Positions 17,767 through 27,111 are shown, counted from the first letter of the stretch. The stretch is DNA of 64,000 bases from Microbacter margulisiae (GCF_014192515.1 NZ_JACHYB010000001.1:1612001-1676000); one strand, 5' to 3'. Made by a program: numbers and translations. Notes: generated by a model not told the origin, from the sequence alone.

Positions 17767-18635
17767 TGGCTTACAGCTTAAACAAACTCTATCAAAGTAT
17801 CGGAGTAAGCAAACAGGCTTTTCATCAGCGCATGGACAGATACCTGCAAGAACGCTCTATTGAAGAACAAATTCTAATGTTAGTATATCGTGTCCGTGAG
17901 GATCATCCTACGATGGGATTACGCGATATGTATTTCAAAATAGCTCCCATTGATATGGGCAGGGATCGTTTTGAAATACTTTGTAAGGAATCCGGCTTAA
18001 TGGTGGAGCGCACACATAACTTGCGAAAAACCACCGATAGTTCGGGTGTAATCCGGTTTGATAATCTGCTGATCGGATTGGTTATTAATAAACCCAATCA
18101 GGTTTGGCAAAGTGATATTACTTACTTTGATCTCAACGGAAAGTTTTATTACATAACCTTTATCATGGACGCTTTCTCCAGAGTAATTGTGGGTCATGCC
18201 ATTTCACAACGATTAAAGACCGAACAAACTACTTTGCCTGCTTTACAAAAAGCAATCAAATCCTGCATGGATTTGAATATATGTATTCATGCGCTTATTT
18301 TTCATTCTGACGGAGGTGGGCAGTATTATGATAAAGATTTCCTGAAACTGACTGAAAAATACAAAATCAGAAACAGTATGTGTCAATATCCCTGGGAGAA
18401 TGGAAAAGCTGAACGCATTAACGGCATTATTAAAAACAACTATCTAATTCATAGAGTTATCAATTCTTTCGAACAATTACAGATAGAGGTTGACCGAAGT
18501 GTGTTTCTTTACAATACCCAAAAACCGCATAGTAAGTTACAACGAAAAAGTCCAAAGCAGTTCGAAAATGAATATTTTTGTATGGCTAATTATACTGAAC
18601 ATGTAAACACTGACTCTAAGGAGTCAAATTGTTGA
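17766..18635 (+). CDS. IS3-family transposase OrfB (DDE integrase)
   Basis: The catalytic subunit has about 289 residues. It has an HTH_21-like N-terminus (REDHPTMGLRDMYFKI) and an rve integrase core with the DDE triad visible as QSDITYFDL, FHSDGGGQYYD and YPWENGKAERINGIIK, ending in YNTQKPHSKLQRKSPKQFE. The ATG at 17766 overlaps the orfA stop; a GTG sits one codon earlier. The frame is intact, so the element may be active. Confidence 0.92.
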   Translation: MAYSLNKLYQSIGVSKQAFHQRMDRYLQERSIEEQILMLVYRVREDHPTMGLRDMYFKIAPIDMGRDRFEILCKESGLMVERTHNLRKTTDSSGVIRFDNLLIGLVINKPNQVWQSDITYFDLNGKFYYITFIMDAFSRVIVGHAISQRLKTEQTTLPALQKAIKSCMDLNICIHALIFHSDGGGQYYDKDFLKLTEKYKIRNSMCQYPWENGKAERINGIIKNNYLIHRVINSFEQLQIEVDRSVFLYNTQKPHSKLQRKSPKQFENEYFCMANYTEHVNTDSKESNC

Positions 18636-18690
18636 TAACGAGAATAACTTTCTTGACGCTTCGCTAAAAGTTATTGCCCATTATCAACAA
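18629..18690 (+). terminator. Long hairpin at the 3' end of IS3 orfB
   Basis: TTGTTGATAA (18629-18638) pairs with TTATCAACAA (18681-18690), and inside it AATAACTTT pairs with AAAGTTATT. The orfB stop codon lies within the outer stem. There is no T-run, so it may limit read-through or protect the end of the message rather than terminate. Confidence 0.5.
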
Positions 18691-18774
18691 TAGTTGCATT
18701 ATCATCATTTTGTTCTGAAAGTATAGATGAAAAAAATAGGTAACAAAACGGTCAACGATATTCAGGCATGGACA

Positions 18775-19030
18775 TCAATTGACAATGGACAATGGACAGT
18801 TGACAATGAAAATCTGGAAGTTAAAGAAGATACAGGAAGATGAGAAGATAACTATTCAGTAGATAGTAGCAATCAAATTACTGAATAACAGAATGACTGA
18901 GTGACGGAATAACAGAATAACTGATAAAACAGTAGGAAGTTACAGGAAGAACCGGGAAATCGGCAATCTGGTTAATCTAAAATTTCCATAGCAGATTGTC
19001 TTGGTTCTTGACTCTTGGTTCTTGGCTCTT
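18775..19030. repeat. Mosaic repeat phrases (inverted orientation)
   Basis: Read in reverse complement it shows the usual order: ACTTCCTACTGTTTTATCAG, then repeated GTTATTCTGTTATTC, then CTACTATCTACT, then CTTCCTGTATCTTCTTTAAC and CATTGTCAACTGTCC. It contains no gene. Confidence 0.7.
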
Positions 19031-19168
19031 TTGAATAGCAGTGTCAAAGCCGTCTATATCAAGAGAGGGATAAGAAAGAACTTTGGACAAAAAACTTCAT
19101 GTTCGCCATCAACGGGAATGCCGGGTATATTTTACACCGTAAGCAGTTCGGGATCCGCCGGTATTAAT

Positions 19169-19604
19169 AATTCAACTTTCGCAAGCTCTATAAGGTGTTT
19201 AATGAAAAGAGATTACGTTGGTGCATGGGGAACGACCTTGTCCGGTGAGCCAAAAAGCAAGTGAGGCGGCGGCTAAAAATCGTCCTGTTTGAGCGACGAA
19301 GGAGTGAGTTTGGACGATTTGAGTCGACGAACGCCCGTTTTTTGAGCGAAGCGGACATAGTCTTGAAAAGCACGTTTCAGCGAGGGCAGAGACAAAATCC
19401 CATTTTGGTTCTGCCGAACATAGTGCTTTCAACGAAGTTAATTTTTTGCCTACTTTTTGTTTCAAGACAAAAAGCAGGTCGGGGTTGAAGGGGCGGAAGC
19501 CCCTTGCAAGGTAGTTTGTTATATGTTCTTGATAATCAATCATGATATTGTAATAATTACTTATTGACAGGTGTTGTATGACATGCAAAAGTTCAATGAA
19601 TAAT
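19169..19604. repeat. Structured repeat family A2, copy 1, with terminal inverted repeats
   Basis: The 436-bp non-coding unit is bounded by TTCAACTTTCGCAAG (left) and, inverted, TGAACTTTTGCATG (right). The core is a diverged form of family A: AAATCGTCC/GGACGATTT replaces GAATCGTCC/GGACGATTC, so pairing is kept by compensating change. CCTACTTTTTGT/ACAAAAAGCAGG replaces CTTCCTTTCT/AGAAAGGAAG. A second copy of the same length is at 59477-59911. Confidence 0.8.
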
Positions 19605-19732
19605 TTATGCAATGACAATCACTTATGCATGTTCACATTGATCTTTGTTGTATGTTGTCTTCCATGATTTTTTGCATGGGTTAGCATAATTTGTTATATT
19701 TTTTCCAGTAAGGTGGTTTTTATTTGAATGCA

Positions 19733-20548
19733 TTATCCGTCAATTTCAATATCAGTATTGATAATGATTTTCCATTTTTTATCCTGATTTTTTTGTTCTG
19801 CAGTTTTACCAGTTTTGAGTGGAACCAGTTGAAAGTTACAGTTCGCCTGAATCGCTTTTTCATAAAGTTGATTGGCTAAATCTGTCGATTCAACTACATT
19901 TTCCAACAAGTATCCCAAACGTTGAATTGTTGCAGTGCTCACAATATCGAAAAAACTATCCGGAGTTTTTGTGAAATCAAGTGACTCAGTAAGATCATTC
20001 AAGACAGTACATGCTCTGTTAAGTCCCCCAATTTCTTTTTCATACTGAATGATATCTGCCGCAGTAAGTAATGCTGATGAAATACGGACATATCCAGTTT
20101 GTGTTTTACGCATTTCGAGTAAATCGTCTGTGGGAAAGTTACGTCGAGCAACAAACTGCAGGCGAACATTCTTTTTTTTATTGTCGCGTAAAGTAGGGTG
20201 TTGAATCACTACCGAAAATATTTGAGGTTGTTGCAATGCTGCTCCATAAAAAGCAGCGGCATTGAGTAAGCCTACATAATAAGGACGTTGAACATGTTTC
20301 ATCAGGTGATCGATATACATAACCGGAGGTAGTATACCTTTGGATGTATATGAAACAGGAACAATCACATAAAATCCTTTCCAAACCGATACTATATTGT
20401 TTTTTGCTGATAGTCGGGAGAGTGCACTACGAATACCTGTTGACTGAAGCCCGGGAAAAGCTTCGGCAACCTGCTCTACAGAAAAATATAGTTTGCCATT
20501 TTGCTGAAGTTGATTTATCCAATCTTTTATACTTGAAGCTGTATTCAT
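19733..20548 (-). CDS. Orphan AbiEi-like antitoxin / transcriptional regulator
   Basis: The 271-residue protein is of the AbiEi_4-like type. The N-terminal winged helix (YFSVEQVAEAFPGLQSTGIR, RLSAKNNIVSVWKGFYVIVP) is followed by MYIDHLMKHVQRPYYVGLLN and AAAFYGAALQQPQIFSVVIQ, then ISSALLTAADIIQYEKEIGG. AbiEi proteins neutralise AbiEii and repress their operon. The toxin gene that should follow is absent: 129 bp downstream stands a family A2 repeat. It is distinct in sequence from the AbiEi at 12772-13389. A promoter with a strong inverted repeat is retained upstream. Confidence 0.85.
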   Translation of the reverse strand: MNTASSIKDWINQLQQNGKLYFSVEQVAEAFPGLQSTGIRSALSRLSAKNNIVSVWKGFYVIVPVSYTSKGILPPVMYIDHLMKHVQRPYYVGLLNAAAFYGAALQQPQIFSVVIQHPTLRDNKKKNVRLQFVARRNFPTDDLLEMRKTQTGYVRISSALLTAADIIQYEKEIGGLNRACTVLNDLTESLDFTKTPDSFFDIVSTATIQRLGYLLENVVESTDLANQLYEKAIQANCNFQLVPLKTGKTAEQKNQDKKWKIIINTDIEIDG

Positions 20549-20562
20549 TTTGCTAATTTAAG

Positions 20563-20615
20563 ATATTCTGGTTGCAAATATAATCACTTCTCGGATATAA
20601 TTGCAGCCAGAATAT
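20563..20615 (-). promoter_or_regulatory. Operator/promoter of the orphan AbiEi gene
   Basis: The arms ATATTCTGGTTGCAA (20563-20577) and TTGCAGCCAGAATAT (20601-20615) are inverted with one mismatch in 15. A -7 box TATATTTG (20582-20575, minus strand) overlaps the left arm, 27 bp before the ATG. A weaker copy of the right half (TCGGATATTATCGCATCC) recurs near 20757. Confidence 0.65.
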
Positions 20616-20639
20616 AGGCATTTTCAAAAAATCAGATAA

Positions 20640-21049
20640 ACTATGGATAATAAAGAAATGGTATACGAACTAAAGCTTTCATCACAAAAACGTTGTATGT
20701 TCAATACAGAGTATACATACCAAAAAATAAATTGGCTGCAATTATTACTTATTTTCGGATATTATCGCATCCAAAATATTGTATGATGTTAGATTTAGAT
20801 TTTATAGTTAGCATTATTTGTCCCGTTTGTTACGTAATAAACGGGACAATTTAACTTGAATTTGAGTTGACTTTGGCGACATTGAGGACTATGGCTGCCA
20901 AGTAAACGGCGCAAAATATTTGTTATTTTTGGTCTAAGCCTTCCTGTTGGATAAGAACAGAGTATAGCAGATTTGGTAATGAGTGGCATTTATTGTCAGA
21001 TTTGTTGTGTTTTGAGACGCGGCATGGAGCAAAGAAGAACGAGACGTGG
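20640..21049. other. Gene-free stretch with a 30-bp near-palindrome
   Basis: I see no intact gene. The main structure is TGTCCCGTTT (20819-20828) facing AAACGGGACA (20839-20848) with TTACGTAA in the centre, a 30-bp palindrome with one mismatched pair. It could be an operator, a hairpin, or the scar of a lost mobile element. Confidence 0.5.
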
Positions 21050-21300
21050 GTAAGCATTCTAAAGGACGTGATTTTTATGACTTGATGTTTTTACTGGCGC
21101 AGACCAAACCAGACTAAGATTTCCTTTCAAAGCGCTGTGGAGTGCACAATTTGCAAGAGTTCAAACAAGCCACAGCCAAACTACTGGAAACGGTTGATTT
21201 AAAAAAGAAGCAAAAAGATTTTGAGCATTTACTATTCAATCAAACCAATAGCAGGAAGATTTTGAGATGCGGAGAATTTGTAGATTCACTTGCAGAATAA
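21050..21300 (+). pseudogene. 3' remnant of an abiEii toxin gene
   Basis: Translation gives KGRDFYDLMFLLAQTKPD, a stop (TAA at 21115-21117, where the intact gene has Tyr), then DFLSKRCGVHNLQEFKQATA and the rest of the C-terminus to CGEFVDSLAE. It corresponds to roughly the last 80 codons of the AbiEii at 11987-12775 at very high identity, and the similarity runs on into the 3' flank (GGAATCCAAT). It is on the opposite strand to the intact gene, so it is a segmental duplication that later decayed. Confidence 0.9.
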
Positions 21301-21356
21301 GGAATCCAATGGACGATGACAATCTGGAAGTTAAGAAATTACGGGAAGTTACAGGA

Positions 21357-21418
21357 AGAAAAGAAGTTACCGAACAACATCACCTTGCGGTGGAACCGCT
21401 TACTATTTGTAGCAAACG
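21357..21418. repeat. 62-bp repeat shared with 15980-16042
   Basis: It is an identical copy of the GTTACCGAACAACATCACC-containing repeat. Here it follows the abiEii remnant. Confidence 0.75.
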
Positions 21419-21499
21419 GATGATACGATATCGTCAGGAAGATGCAGAGCATCGTGATATCAATGCAATGGAATCAGGTCATCATATGAATCATAGTGC

Positions 21500-21637
21500 T
21501 GACAGTCATTTCCCCTTCATCAGAAGGGCAGAATTAATCTGTCAAACAAGCTAATGCTACCATGGTTGCCGAAAGATCGTGCTCAAGTGTTGTCCCCTTT
21601 GGTTAAAGGGGACGAGCGGAGCGGGTGGGGTTGGAGG
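21500..21637. repeat. Repeat family D, inverted copy
   Basis: It is the reverse complement of 48693-48838. It contains the perfect hairpin GTCCCCTTT-GGTT-AAAGGGGAC and the GAGCGGAGCGGGTGGGGTTG phrase. Related material is at 52358-52592. Confidence 0.7.
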
Positions 21638-21866
21638 ACTCAAATAACTGAATGACAGAGCAACAGAATAACTGATAAAACAGCACGAAGTTAAAGAAGA
21701 TACAGGAAGTTAGGGAAGTTAGAACCCTCAATCCCTCGATCCTTCAATCTTTCCGGGGACGAGCGGAGCGGAGGGGTTGAAAAGTGAATAACTGAATAAC
21801 CGAATTACTGAAAATTTGCCCGACTGTCAGATAAAGCCTTATGTCAACGATATTCAGGCATGGACA
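21638..21866. repeat. Mosaic phrases ending in a solo IS3 right end
   Basis: Phrases such as AACAGAATAACTGATAAAAC and GAAGTTAAAGAAGATACAGG lead to CAACGATATTCAGGCATGGA (to 21866), which matches the right terminus of the IS3 element at 17290-18774. No other part of the IS is present. Confidence 0.7.
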
Positions 21867-21937
21867 GCTTGTTTACTTTCAACTTTACCCCTTAAACTTT
21901 CAACTGCTGTTTGTTGTTTCTCTATAAACTTTACACC

Positions 21938-22863
21938 GAATTCGTCTTGACTTTTACAAGCTTTAAATACTAAAAAAAGGGAAGAGCCGTTTTATGAAAA
22001 GCAAAACTATAAAACACCACTCTTCCCCATGTACTTAGTACTCGACAAAGATACAATAAATAAAGAAATAGTGCCATTCATCCCTGTACCCAAGAGAGGG
22101 TTCAGGACAAAGTGTGATATCGCCGAGATTGTTAACTGCATATTGTACAAATTAAAAACAGGTTGTCAATGGCATATGTTGCCCGTTAAAAGTTTATTTT
22201 CTAATGTCGTATTGCATTATAAGACTGTTTTCGGTTATTTTCGTACATGGTGTAAATCAGGAGTGTTACAACAAATCTGGTTTGGTTTATTGAATAAATA
22301 CAGAGCCTCATTGGACATGTCCAGTGTTGATTTGGATGGCAGCCATACCCCCGCATTACGTGGAGGAGAACAGGTTGCTTATCAGGGTCGGAAGAAAAGG
22401 AAGACTACCAATGCTCTTTATCTTACAGACAGACAAGGTATCCCATTGGCCATATCAGACCCGATAGAAGGGAATCACAATGATTTACATCAAATTAAAG
22501 AACGTTTTACCGACATTATTGATTCGCTGAATAACTCCGATATAAGAGTTGATGGTCTTTTTCTTAATGCCGATGCAGGTTTTGACTCTGCGGAGTTCAG
22601 AGAATTCTGTTCTTCCCATGAAATAATACCCAACATCGCTATTAACTGGCGTAACGCAGCACATACGGATGATATATTCTTCGATGAATTGCTCTATCAG
22701 CAACGCTATTGCATAGAAAGAACCAATGCATGGATGGATAGTTTCAGATCTCTATTGAACAGATTTGATGTTACTTGCTCCAGTTGGCAAAGCTTTAACC
22801 TTATCGCTTTTATCGTGATACTACTTAAGAAAATTACTAAACAGAAAAAGTCAAGATGACTTC
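21938..22863 (+). mobile_element. Intact IS5-family insertion sequence, copy 1
   Basis: The ends are GAATTCGTCTTGACTTTT (left) and, inverted, GAAGTCATCTTGACTTTT (right). A 3-bp target duplication ACC flanks it (21935-21937 and 22864-22866), and the empty site is visible as the TTACACCTTAAACTTTCAAC phrase found at 49025. It is 926 bp long. Copy 2 is at 35519-36443. Confidence 0.88.
22029..22859 (+). CDS. IS5-family transposase
   Basis: This 276-residue DDE transposase has an N-terminal DUF4096-like part (IVNCILYKLKTGCQWHMLP), then the DDE core: SVDLDGSHTPALRGGEQVAY, LNADAGFDSAEFREFC and RYCIERTNAWMDSFRSLLNR. The ATG at 22029 is the natural start. The frame is intact, unlike copy 2. Confidence 0.92.
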   Translation: MYLVLDKDTINKEIVPFIPVPKRGFRTKCDIAEIVNCILYKLKTGCQWHMLPVKSLFSNVVLHYKTVFGYFRTWCKSGVLQQIWFGLLNKYRASLDMSSVDLDGSHTPALRGGEQVAYQGRKKRKTTNALYLTDRQGIPLAISDPIEGNHNDLHQIKERFTDIIDSLNNSDIRVDGLFLNADAGFDSAEFREFCSSHEIIPNIAINWRNAAHTDDIFFDELLYQQRYCIERTNAWMDSFRSLLNRFDVTCSSWQSFNLIAFIVILLKKITKQKKSR

Positions 22864-22995
22864 ACCTTAAACTTTCAACCGTAATTCTCTTTAGACATTT
22901 AAAAATTCTTGATTCTTGATTCTTGCTCTTGGTTCTTGATTCTTGGCTCTATCCAATCTTCCCATAACCTTTCAGCTAGTTTACCTGAAAAAACG

Positions 22996-23025
22996 TATCT
23001 TTGTACCGGTATTCGGTACCCGAAT
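22996..23025 (+). promoter_or_regulatory. Candidate wzi promoter with leader inverted repeat
   Basis: The -7 box TATCTTTG (22996-23003) fits TAnnTTTG. Right after it GTACCG-GTATT-CGGTAC forms a perfect 6-bp inverted repeat near the expected transcription start. The leader would be about 95 nt before the ATG at 23106. Confidence 0.45.
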
Positions 23026-23105
23026 AACACATTTTCATATTACGCTATAAAGCAAAGCCTTCACGTATTCAAAGTCACAGGCAACCTAATTGACCCCTAT
23101 TCAGT

Positions 23106-24614
23106 ATGAAGATACATCGCCTTATCCCCGCATTAATTGTTTTTGCAGCCTTCTGCAACACAACAGCCCAGACACAACATATAACCTATAACACTGAGTT
23201 TTCCACCAACGTGGGATCCGGCGGGTATGCTCCCTTCTGGCTGATCACCAACAAAGACGGCATTCCCGATATGCAACCCAACAGCGCATATCTTCGCGCC
23301 GGTATCTTTCAAAAAAGCGATACGGTGAAGCGTTTCTCCTATCAATACGGAGTCGATCTGGTAAAAACCACCCACACCTCAGCCATCCTTTTCCCGGAAC
23401 AATTCTACGTCAACTTGCAATACCACCATGTAGCGCTCCATATCGGCAGCCAGATCCGGAATGACGGACTTCAAAACCGGCTGCTGAGTAGCTGTGGAGG
23501 AGGTACCTTGTGGTCTGGCAACGCTCGTCCTTTGCCGGAAGTGGCATTTGTTATCCCCGATTTCATCACTGTGTTTCATCGTATGCCCTGGTTAAAAGCC
23601 AAAGCGGAGATCTCCTATGGCTGGTTGGTGGACAACGGATACCAACTACAACCTGCCCATACCCAAAACGAATTTGTCTCGGTGAATGGTTTTTTACATC
23701 GTAAAATGGTGGCGTTACAGTTTAAGGGAAAGTCTCCCTGGAGCTTTACCGCTTTGGGGGAGGTAGATGTGGAGTTTGGGGGGAATCAGATTACCTATGC
23801 CAATGGACAAATAGTTTCAAATTTTCATAATGCTGCGGATCTGAAACACTTCCTCATGGTAATGATCCCATTTAAGGGAGATAAATCAGCGCCTGGTGTA
23901 GATCAGGCATGGTTTTATGGCAATTATGTAGGCGATTGGCAGGGCAGGTTAACCTACGATATGGGGAATAAGGGCCAGCTTCATGCCTATCTGGACAATT
24001 ATTTCGAAGATTCTTCCGGACTTTGGAAGCTAAACGGGCTGGATGGCCTGTGGGGAATAGAATATGATGCTGTCGGGAAGAAGTTGATTAGTGGAGTAGT
24101 AGTGGAATATTACCAATCTACCAACCAAAGCGGACCGATTATGTTTCGTCCGGCAGATTATAATTACAAAACCAATCTAAAATATTGGACCTATGGCGAT
24201 GATAATTATTATAATCACAGTTTTTATATCGGTTGGTCCAACTATGGACGGGCGATAGGCTCACCTATAGTTACATCCCCTATTTACAACCAAGACGGAA
24301 ATTTGACATTCGAGGATAACCGCGTACGGGCCTACCATATCGGCCTCATGGGCTATTTATCCAATGATTGGTCTGACCGGCTACTGGCTACCTACCGGGA
24401 AGGATTTGGCACAATGAGCACTCCTTTTATCAATCCACAACAGGGCTTTTCCGGCATGCTCGAAGTCAATTATACCCCTCACCAACTCAAAGGATTTTCC
24501 GTGTCTGCTGCGGCTGCATTTGATAGAGGAGCGCTGACGGGCAACAACTGGGGCTGTAATCTTACACTAAAGCAAAACGGTATATTGGATTGGTTCAGAA
24601 AAACAGAAAAGTAA
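23106..24614 (+). CDS. wzi: Capsule assembly Wzi-family outer-membrane protein
   Basis: This 502-residue protein has a signal peptide (about 1-21, LIPALIVFAAFCNTTAQ). The rest is a beta-barrel-like chain with many alternating aromatic strands. Recognisable Wzi-family segments are the N-terminal GSGGYAPFWLITNKDGIPD, AEISYGWLVDNGYQ and the C-terminal end with GCNLTLKQNGILDWF. Wzi proteins sit in the outer membrane and hold capsule on the surface. It is monocistronic, convergent with the minus-strand glycosyltransferase cluster at 24.8-48.2 kb, and fits a capsule or exopolysaccharide role for that locus. Confidence 0.88.
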   Translation: MKIHRLIPALIVFAAFCNTTAQTQHITYNTEFSTNVGSGGYAPFWLITNKDGIPDMQPNSAYLRAGIFQKSDTVKRFSYQYGVDLVKTTHTSAILFPEQFYVNLQYHHVALHIGSQIRNDGLQNRLLSSCGGGTLWSGNARPLPEVAFVIPDFITVFHRMPWLKAKAEISYGWLVDNGYQLQPAHTQNEFVSVNGFLHRKMVALQFKGKSPWSFTALGEVDVEFGGNQITYANGQIVSNFHNAADLKHFLMVMIPFKGDKSAPGVDQAWFYGNYVGDWQGRLTYDMGNKGQLHAYLDNYFEDSSGLWKLNGLDGLWGIEYDAVGKKLISGVVVEYYQSTNQSGPIMFRPADYNYKTNLKYWTYGDDNYYNHSFYIGWSNYGRAIGSPIVTSPIYNQDGNLTFEDNRVRAYHIGLMGYLSNDWSDRLLATYREGFGTMSTPFINPQQGFSGMLEVNYTPHQLKGFSVSAAAAFDRGALTGNNWGCNLTLKQNGILDWFRKTEK

Positions 24615-24821
24615 TACCACTTTGCCGAGACCGATCTTCATTGTCATATAATAAAGGCCAAACAATGAGATATCATTATGATTTTGTAGATAATATCTTG
24701 GAAGGCTACACTCATTCATACTCACATTGATTAAACTAAACAAGTATCAAATCTTATAAGCGAACCAACGCATCTGCACATCTCAATTATTAATATTATC
24801 AATTTACTCTAGGATCTGGAC

Positions 24822-25925
24822 TTAAGATTGATCTTTTATTCCTTTAAAAAAATATTCATATTGATCAATGATATTCTTCCAACTATAAATATTAGCTATT
24901 TTGTGTAGATTATGTTCAATATAATGCTGAAGCTGAGTTTTCATGGTATTATTAATGATATTTGTTAAAGTTTTGGAATCAGAAAAAGCAAATCCATCTT
25001 CATTAACAATCGCTCTGTTAAATTCATTATCATGATAACAGATGAGGGCTGATGACCCCATCGCTTCGAGTAATGAAGGGTTAGTTCCACCTACGGAGTG
25101 ACCGTGAAAATAGAGATTGGAGAAATATCTCAAGTTATTCAGGGTTCTTTGATCGTAAATAGCTCCAATAAAACGGATACGTTTATCTACATTATTATAT
25201 TGGTTAAACATGCGTAGCCCAAATTTATTATGTTTGTAATTACCCACAAGAAGAAGTTGTCTATGAGTTATAGATTGCACATAAGCTTGTAATATCATTT
25301 CAATATTATTTTCCGGTTCAAAACGTGCAACTAACATATCATATTCATAAACTTGGACATCAAAAGTTTTTATCTCATCTTGATTTGCATCTATAAAAAT
25401 AAAACTACCGTAGGGTAGATAGGTAGATTTAACATTATATGTATTTTTTAAATATGTTTGTATCCCTTTAGAATCAGCAATTAAATAACTACTATTTCTT
25501 ACAGCAAGCTTTTCTGCAAATCTAAGAAACAATTTCACTTTCTTAGAATATTTATTGCGTTTCCACTCTAGTCCATCCATATTTGTTATAACAAAGGGCT
25601 TGCTTTTGCAGAATATTCCTTGCCAAATAGAGCTACTTCCATATCCAAGCATATATACAAAATCAAAATCTCTTTTACGCGCATCTAATATGCATAAAAA
25701 ATCATAAATAAATTGACCTATGGTTCCAATTCTATTTTCAGGATCATATTTATGTATTAGTTGTACTCCATTATACAGGTGGCTTTTATATAAATGGGAT
25801 CCAGAACAATATACAGTGACTTCATGCCCTTTTTGTACCAGACCTTGCGATAATATATCAGCAAATTGTTCAAAGCCCCCATAATTATTTGGTATTCCTC
25901 TTGTCCCCAGAATGGCTATTTTCAT
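24822..25925 (-). CDS. DUF1972-type glycosyltransferase family 4 (rhamnosyltransferase-like)
   Basis: The 367-residue protein has the DUF1972 N-terminus KIAILGTRGIPNNYGGFEQF and NMDGLEWKRNKYSKKVK, then a GT-B C-terminal half with HGHSVGGTNPSLLEAMGSSA. Members studied elsewhere are rhamnosyl- or fucosyl-type transferases in O-antigen and S-layer glycan assembly. It is the last gene of the large minus-strand locus. Its AT content is visibly higher than that of the Wzi gene, as for the other genes from here to 41.7 kb, which suggests separate acquisition. Confidence 0.88.
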   Translation of the reverse strand: MKIAILGTRGIPNNYGGFEQFADILSQGLVQKGHEVTVYCSGSHLYKSHLYNGVQLIHKYDPENRIGTIGQFIYDFLCILDARKRDFDFVYMLGYGSSSIWQGIFCKSKPFVITNMDGLEWKRNKYSKKVKLFLRFAEKLAVRNSSYLIADSKGIQTYLKNTYNVKSTYLPYGSFIFIDANQDEIKTFDVQVYEYDMLVARFEPENNIEMILQAYVQSITHRQLLLVGNYKHNKFGLRMFNQYNNVDKRIRFIGAIYDQRTLNNLRYFSNLYFHGHSVGGTNPSLLEAMGSSALICYHDNEFNRAIVNEDGFAFSDSKTLTNIINNTMKTQLQHYIEHNLHKIANIYSWKNIIDQYEYFFKGIKDQS

Positions 25926-25968
25926 ATTTTTTTATCTTCACATAGACAACAACATTTTTGTGTCATAT

Positions 25969-27093
25969 CTATTTTGTACATAATATAAAATCAATAATTG
26001 TATTATAGCAAACAAACACATGCTTTTCATCATAAACGTTAATCGCAAGTTGACGGCCCTTAATCCCCATCTCCTCTCTCTCAGATTGAGACATTTTACA
26101 AATTTTCATCATTGCATCGACCAAAGAGCCAACGCACTTTTGTTTTACCAAAAAACCAGTTTCACCATCAATAACCATTTCTCTACAACCTTTATTATCT
26201 GTAGTAATAATAGGAACACCTATTGACAAAGCTTCCATAAGCGATCTATTCATACCTTCATTATAATATGATGGCAAAACAAAACAATCACTTGACTGCA
26301 TTTTTTCAAGAACATTAGTAATACGACCTTCATAAATAATTACTCCGCAATTATGGTCATTCATAACTACATCTTTGGGTACCGCAGATGGATGGCCATT
26401 ATCTATTTCACCACATAAAATAAATTCTGCAGAAGGGAATTTAATCTTAACCATTCTTGCCGCCTCCACATACTCTGAATAACCCTTTTGATATAAAAGA
26501 CGTGAAATCATTAAAAAGACAAGATGATTATTTTGATTTTTGTCTGAATTTGGTTTATAAAAATCTGTATCTAGGCCTTCTCCACTTTCATATAGAACAG
26601 ATTTCTTCTCTGGAACAACTTGTTTTGAAATTAAAAAGCGTCTATCATCTTCATTTAAAAAAACTGTTTTAACAGAAAAACGAAGTGCATATTTTAGCAC
26701 TAGCCTCATTATTTTATTAATAAGCGAGTCTTCAGTAAGGATGTTACTCAACCCTGCAAATATCGAAACAGAAAATATGTGATTTAATTTTGCTGCTAGA
26801 TTACCAAATAAAATAGGTTTTATCGTGTAATGAAAAATCACGTCTGGCTTAATTCTATGGTATATTTTACACAGGGATATAAAATATTGAATATTTACAT
26901 AAATACTAGTAGTAGTTCTATTTAATTTGATGGGAATAAATTCCACTCCCTGGATAGAATTATCTTCAAGATCATTAGTCTCTGGAGCCACAACGACAAC
27001 CTTATATCCTTGATTCAATAAATTTTTAATTACCCCTCCCCTAAAATGATATAACGCCCACAAATGATTATCCGAAAATAAAATAGTTGCCAT
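25969..27093 (-). CDS. Glycosyltransferase family 4 (PglA/CapM-like)
   Basis: The 374-residue GT-B enzyme has an N-terminus with LFSDNHLWALYHFRGGVIKN, a VFHYTIKPILFGNLAAKL segment typical of PglA-like HexNAc transferases, FLMISRLLYQKGYSEYVEAA, and the donor site YYNEGMNRSLMEALSIGVP followed by TDNKGCREMVIDGETGFLV. It probably adds an amino sugar or deoxysugar to a lipid-linked chain. It lies 18 bp downstream of the next gene of the operon. The specificity is inference from the subgroup. Confidence 0.88.
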   Translation of the reverse strand: MATILFSDNHLWALYHFRGGVIKNLLNQGYKVVVVAPETNDLEDNSIQGVEFIPIKLNRTTTSIYVNIQYFISLCKIYHRIKPDVIFHYTIKPILFGNLAAKLNHIFSVSIFAGLSNILTEDSLINKIMRLVLKYALRFSVKTVFLNEDDRRFLISKQVVPEKKSVLYESGEGLDTDFYKPNSDKNQNNHLVFLMISRLLYQKGYSEYVEAARMVKIKFPSAEFILCGEIDNGHPSAVPKDVVMNDHNCGVIIYEGRITNVLEKMQSSDCFVLPSYYNEGMNRSLMEALSIGVPIITTDNKGCREMVIDGETGFLVKQKCVGSLVDAMMKICKMSQSEREEMGIKGRQLAINVYDEKHVFVCYNTIIDFILCTK

Positions 27094-27111
27094 TTTACTA
27101 TAAATACAGCA

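Larger units (their letters stand above)
17290..18774 (+). mobile_element. Intact IS3-family insertion sequence
   Basis: The ends are inverted: TGTCCATGCCTGAAATAAGT then TGACC on the left (from 17290), and on the right (to 18774), read in reverse, TGTCCATGCCTGAATATCGT then TGACC. The element is about 1485 bp and carries orfA and orfB. No convincing target duplication flanks it. A solo copy of the right end is at 21844-21866, which shows another element once stood there. Confidence 0.85.
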
